A DNA stretch of 64,000 nt from Chloranthus sessilifolius (lineage: Eukaryota; Streptophyta; Magnoliopsida; Chloranthales; Chloranthaceae). The notes beneath the pieces were generated by a model that saw nothing but the letters and a program-made list of their open reading frames with translations, ran no database searches and was not told the DNA's origin. Where the stretch lies: NCBI GenBank assembly GCA_021018995.1, contig CM037597.1:9065299-9129298 (forward strand), given 5' to 3'. Positions 60,355 to 64,000 of this stretch are shown one piece after another; position 1 is the first letter of the stretch; each line of letters starts with the position of its first letter. Made by a program: the position numbers and the translations under genes.

Positions 60355-60566
60355 GTAACAGTTTATAGGTTGAAACCAATTGGGACAGATTGCGGATGGG
60401 ATTTTAGGTTTTTTTTTTTCCTTAATTTTTTCGGGAAATTTCATTTCTATGTTCTTTTTTGACCAATTTCGGATGTTTTTTTGGCATTTGGTTCGTGTTT
60501 GATTGGTTCTGGAAAATTCTTTTATATGATCTTGTTATATGAACTTCTAAAATCATTGAGGGTACG

Positions 60567-61369
60567 TGTAACGCCCCGACGCCACGTGTCAAGATATTGT
60601 CCTCTTTGGGTGGCTCCACATGGTCCCACCAACCATCCCTGGTCCTACCAGTAGCCCTTTCCCTTCAAGGTTTTGTTTTTGGTATAGGCCGACCAATCAC
60701 ATGGGCCACCGTACCCACCCAAAATGCGTCTTGCAAGTAAGAGTGTGGCCTTTACTTATCTCCTAGGGTCAGGATAACTGTTTACTCGATGTGGGACTTT
60801 ACAGTCTCCCCATCTAGTAATTGAGCCGTCCTCGGCTCTGATACCATTTTGTAGCACCCCGACGCCACGTGCCAAGATATTGTCCTCTTTGGGTGGCTCC
60901 ACATGGTCCCACCAGCCGTCCTTGGTCCCAGTAGTAGCCCTTTCCTTTCAAGGTATTGTTTTTGGTATGGGCCGACCTATCACATGGGCCGCCGTACCCA
61001 CCCAAAACGCGTCTTGCAAGTAAGAGTGGGGCCATTACTTATCTCCCAGGGTTAGGACAACTGTTTACTCGATGTGAGACTTTATCATCTCCCCATCTAG
61101 TAATTGAGTCGTCCTCGGCTCTAATACCATTTTGTAACTCCCCGACACCACGTGTCAAGATATTGTCCTCTTTGGGTGGCTCCACATGGTCCCACCAGCC
61201 GTCCCTGGTCCCACCAGTAGCCCTTTCCCTTCAAGATTTTATTTTTGGTATGGGCCGACCCATCACATGGGCCGTCGTACCCACCCAAAACGCGTCTTGC
61301 AAGTAAGAGTGGGGCCGCTACTTATCTCCCAGGGTCAGGACAACTGTTTACTCAATGTGGGACTTTACA
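60567..61369 (-). mobile_element. TRIM with three LTRs in intron 1 of the transporter
   Basis: LTRs of about 237 bp lie at 60567-60803, 60850-61086 and 61133-61369, separated by two internal domains of 46 bp (60804-60849 and 61087-61132). On the minus strand each LTR starts TGTAAAGTCCCACATCG (or a variant) and ends GTTACA or similar, followed by the primer-binding site TGGTATCAGAGC and the purine tract GATGGGGAGA. Flanks gtacg (60562-60566) and gtatg (61370-61374) match at 4 of 5. TRIMs have no genes and depend on other elements. LTR-internal-LTR-internal-LTR arrays are known for TRIMs and arise by recombination. Confidence 0.88.
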
Positions 61370-61379
61370 GTATGGCTCT

Positions 61380-62470
61380 CCATGATCTTACTATCTATCG
61401 TGAGGATAATTGGAACCAAATACAATCTCCAACGTCTGATTGAAATCAGTCAATGGTTTTCGTCACTGAAAAAACTGTGGTATTTACTACTTACTATAAA
61501 ATGGGTGAGCATAGCCGTACCCTTTGTTTATTTGTTTATTTTTATTTTAAGTTTTTGGGACTGCTATGCCCAGATCATATTTTTCTTCATGCACACCATT
61601 TATAATCACACATCAACTTTTACTATCCGTACAGTAATGAATGTAAAAAATAATAATCAAATGTCCTTAAAACGTTGCTAATAAAGATTCAAAACTTGTA
61701 TCAATTATCACGAAGCATGTTCGTAGTAGCTTTTGGGTGCACACAAATTTTTTCTCATTTTTCACGATTAATAAATTTGTTGGTACTTTATTTGCGGTTA
61801 TCTTTCTCTTTATAGTTGACAACATAGTTTAAAATCTCAGACGATACCAAGACGTATCATATAATATGTCTCGGTAGCCAAACCTAACAATACATCCCTT
61901 TTCCACTTTTATGTGCTTGTTATAGTAATGAATATTGATGATACTCTATTTCTCAGTCATCTATCGCTTTATGTGGGCTTTATTTCTCAATTAATGAATT
62001 GTGATTATGCCTTATCCATAATAGCTAGGGCTAGTTCGATTCTCATTTTAAGTTAGGGGATTAGGATGATCTAATTGTTGATGCGGTCGGAAAATTGAAG
62101 AAGAAAAAGGTAATATTGGAGGGAAACAATGAGAGGGGATCAATGTCAAATTTGAAGATGTTTTATGGACATTTCAAGAGGGGCTTACGGGCTGCATTAA
62201 GAGGCTGCTGGGCCAAAAGAGGGTTGAGAAGAACATGAAAGTGGGCAGCTGTTGGGCAGAAATGGGGCCAGATTCATAGAGTTTGAAGGCAATAATTTGG
62301 ACGAATAGGAAGCTGAAATTTAAGTGAAAAAAGAGTATAAATAAAGACCCAATCGACTCGTTAGTGGGCTTAAATCTGATGTGAGAAGATGGGGGGTCGA
62401 GAATTTAATTCCCACAAAATCTGCTTGAATTATATGGCCACCACTTTCTATAGCGGCAACAACGGGAAGT
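61380..62470. other. Intron 1 sequence without a recognised feature
   Basis: AT-rich. A half MITE-like block lies at 61380-61460 (gattgaaatcagtcaatgg). The rest shows nothing recognisable. Confidence 0.5.
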
Positions 62471-62479
62471 ACGACTAGT

Positions 62480-64000
62480 GGAGAATCAAATGCTCGACTC
62501 AAATGGCTGGAAGATGATCAAGACTGCCGGGACTACATCCTCAATGCACTGAACGATAGGTTGTTCAATACATTCTATAAGTGCATTACTACTAAAGATT
62601 TATGAGATTCATTAGAGAAGAAATATCTAACTGAAGATACAGGTAAAAAGGCTTTTCTAGTCTCTAAATATTTTGATTTCAAGATGGCTAAAGATAAATA
62701 GATTCTTGACCAAGTTCAAGAATTGCGTTTTATCGTCACTGAGATGGAAGTCTTATGTATTTAATGAAAATTTATAGTCAGGGCTTTGAGTACATTTACT
62801 AGCAACCCAGGATCAGAATATTAGGAAATTATTTGTAGAGTATTGAGATACTTAAAAGAAACTATGGATTATAGTTTACAATAAAGTGGTAACCCTGACC
62901 TCTCCCAGAGTTTATTGTTGCTATTTAGATTCTGATTCTTTGATTCAAAATCCACAAGCGAAAATTTTACTTTGGCAGGAGAAACGGTATCATGGGGGTC
63001 TAGAAAACAAACATGCTTTCTGATTCAAGTATGAAATCAGATTATATAGCATTATCTGCGGGAGCAAAAGAGGTAGAGTGACTTCAAAGCTTCATAAGAC
63101 AAATTTCTTTGATATAATATGTATATGCAATTAATATTTATTGTGATGATAAAGTTGTTTTGCAAATTTCAAGTCATAAGAAATATAAAGGGAAATCAAG
63201 GCATATAGGCTTTAGATATAATATCATTCGGTAAATGTTGAGTGATGGAGTGATTGTGTTGGACTACATACCAACTTCTGAGATACTTGCGGATCCGCTT
63301 ACAAAAATACTACCCAGAGATACAATTTTGATAACATTGAGGGGGATGGGCTTAAGATGATATCTTTAAAGGCACAATGGTTGAATCTCAACTTAGTAGA
63401 GTTGGAGATCCAAAATCCTAAGTTCAACGAGATAAGAAATTACTTTGTGATCCTTGAAAAATGCACAAAGATATATTACTTATTGGCTATCCCTATGGCG
63501 TTAGATTTAGTGCACATCTCTTGTAACGTGAGAGAGTGAGTTTAACTCTTAATGATTCTGCAGACATTCATTTGCTGGGATGATAAAGTAGTTACAAGAA
63601 CACCAATGACATATGCACCTATATGAGTATGGAAGTGAAGCTGCTTCAACAGATATTTGATCTTCTCTTTGAGATACTCATGAAATCAGGATTTTAGCAC
63701 ATGTTTGTAAAGCGCAAGCCTTATCTCACTAATGATTTAGGTCAGAGTAAATATATATATAATTATGAGTTGTTAAACAGGTTTTAAGTTCAAACCTATA
63801 AACTACTTAAGAATCTTACAAACTTTGAGTTGTATGTACTAGTCAAAGGTTCAAACCAAACAATACCTTTGATGATGCTTAGTATGATCGCTCTGATGCA
63901 CATTTTTTTAAAATTTTGAAACAAGTGGGAGAATGTTATATATATTAATGTAGTAATATATATTTTATTGTTTCAAAACTAAGTCTATAATTATTATTAT
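62480..64000 (+). mobile_element. Ty1/copia relic, continues beyond the window
   Basis: Gag-like sequence (about 62500-62770; WLEDDQDCRDYILNALND) is followed by the RNase H part of copia pol (about 62785-63350; recognisable RVLRYLKETMDY and ADPLTK-like positions), then a purine tract (AAGTGGGAGAA) and a probable 3' LTR start TGTTATATATATTAATG at 63934. The parts between gag and RNase H are not recognised. It is broken with many lesions and looks old. The left end was not located. Confidence 0.75.

Noticed and set aside
60259-60444. Minus-strand open frame overlapping exon 1 of the transporter
   Set aside because: Antisense shadow of a convincing coding exon and its intron start.

Overview
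The window is nuclear DNA of a flowering plant. It is AT-rich and intergenic for most of its length, contains two recognisable host genes with plant-type introns, and is packed with plant transposon families (hAT, Mutator-like, Tourist/PIF, Ty3/gypsy Tekay, Ty1/copia, TRIM, a tRNA-derived SINE). Species cannot be fixed from the sequence; long repeat-filled introns suggest a medium to large genome.

Layout. 1-35 kb is a gene-free nest of transposons: an hAT element (566-2274) split by a foldback element whose core is an array of short palindromes; a second foldback family at 2.64-3.86 kb and again at 21.9-22.7 kb, both bordered by TA/CA microsatellites; a 10.5 kb relic hAT transposon (9689-20233, perfect 8-bp target duplication) that carries a decayed transposase and is itself invaded by a Tekay-type Ty3/gypsy fossil (11426 to about 17225); a series of hAT, Tourist and palindromic MITEs; a doubly nested foldback (30982-32150); and a four-copy tandem array with a period near 400 bp (32.64-34.2 kb).

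35.87-46.51 kb is a complete six-exon gene on the + strand for a 175-residue calcineurin B-like EF-hand protein. Its introns hold several dated insertions (perfect 8- or 9-bp target duplications), a TRIM relic, a SINE and a local duplication that created a second, still open copy of exon 5.

46.5-59.3 kb is again repeat DNA, dominated by a long-LTR Ty3/gypsy fossil (49847-58902) inserted into a Tourist-like MITE. 59.94 kb begins a second + strand gene, a plastid PHT4-type anion/phosphate transporter, of which only exon 1 is visible; its first intron holds a TRIM with three LTRs and then a Ty1/copia relic that runs off the window end.

No prokaryotic-style operon, CRISPR array, rRNA or tRNA gene is present. 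The most unusual theme is that several unrelated elements (three foldback families and two long-LTR retroelements) each carry an array of short perfect palindromes with a motif private to that family.
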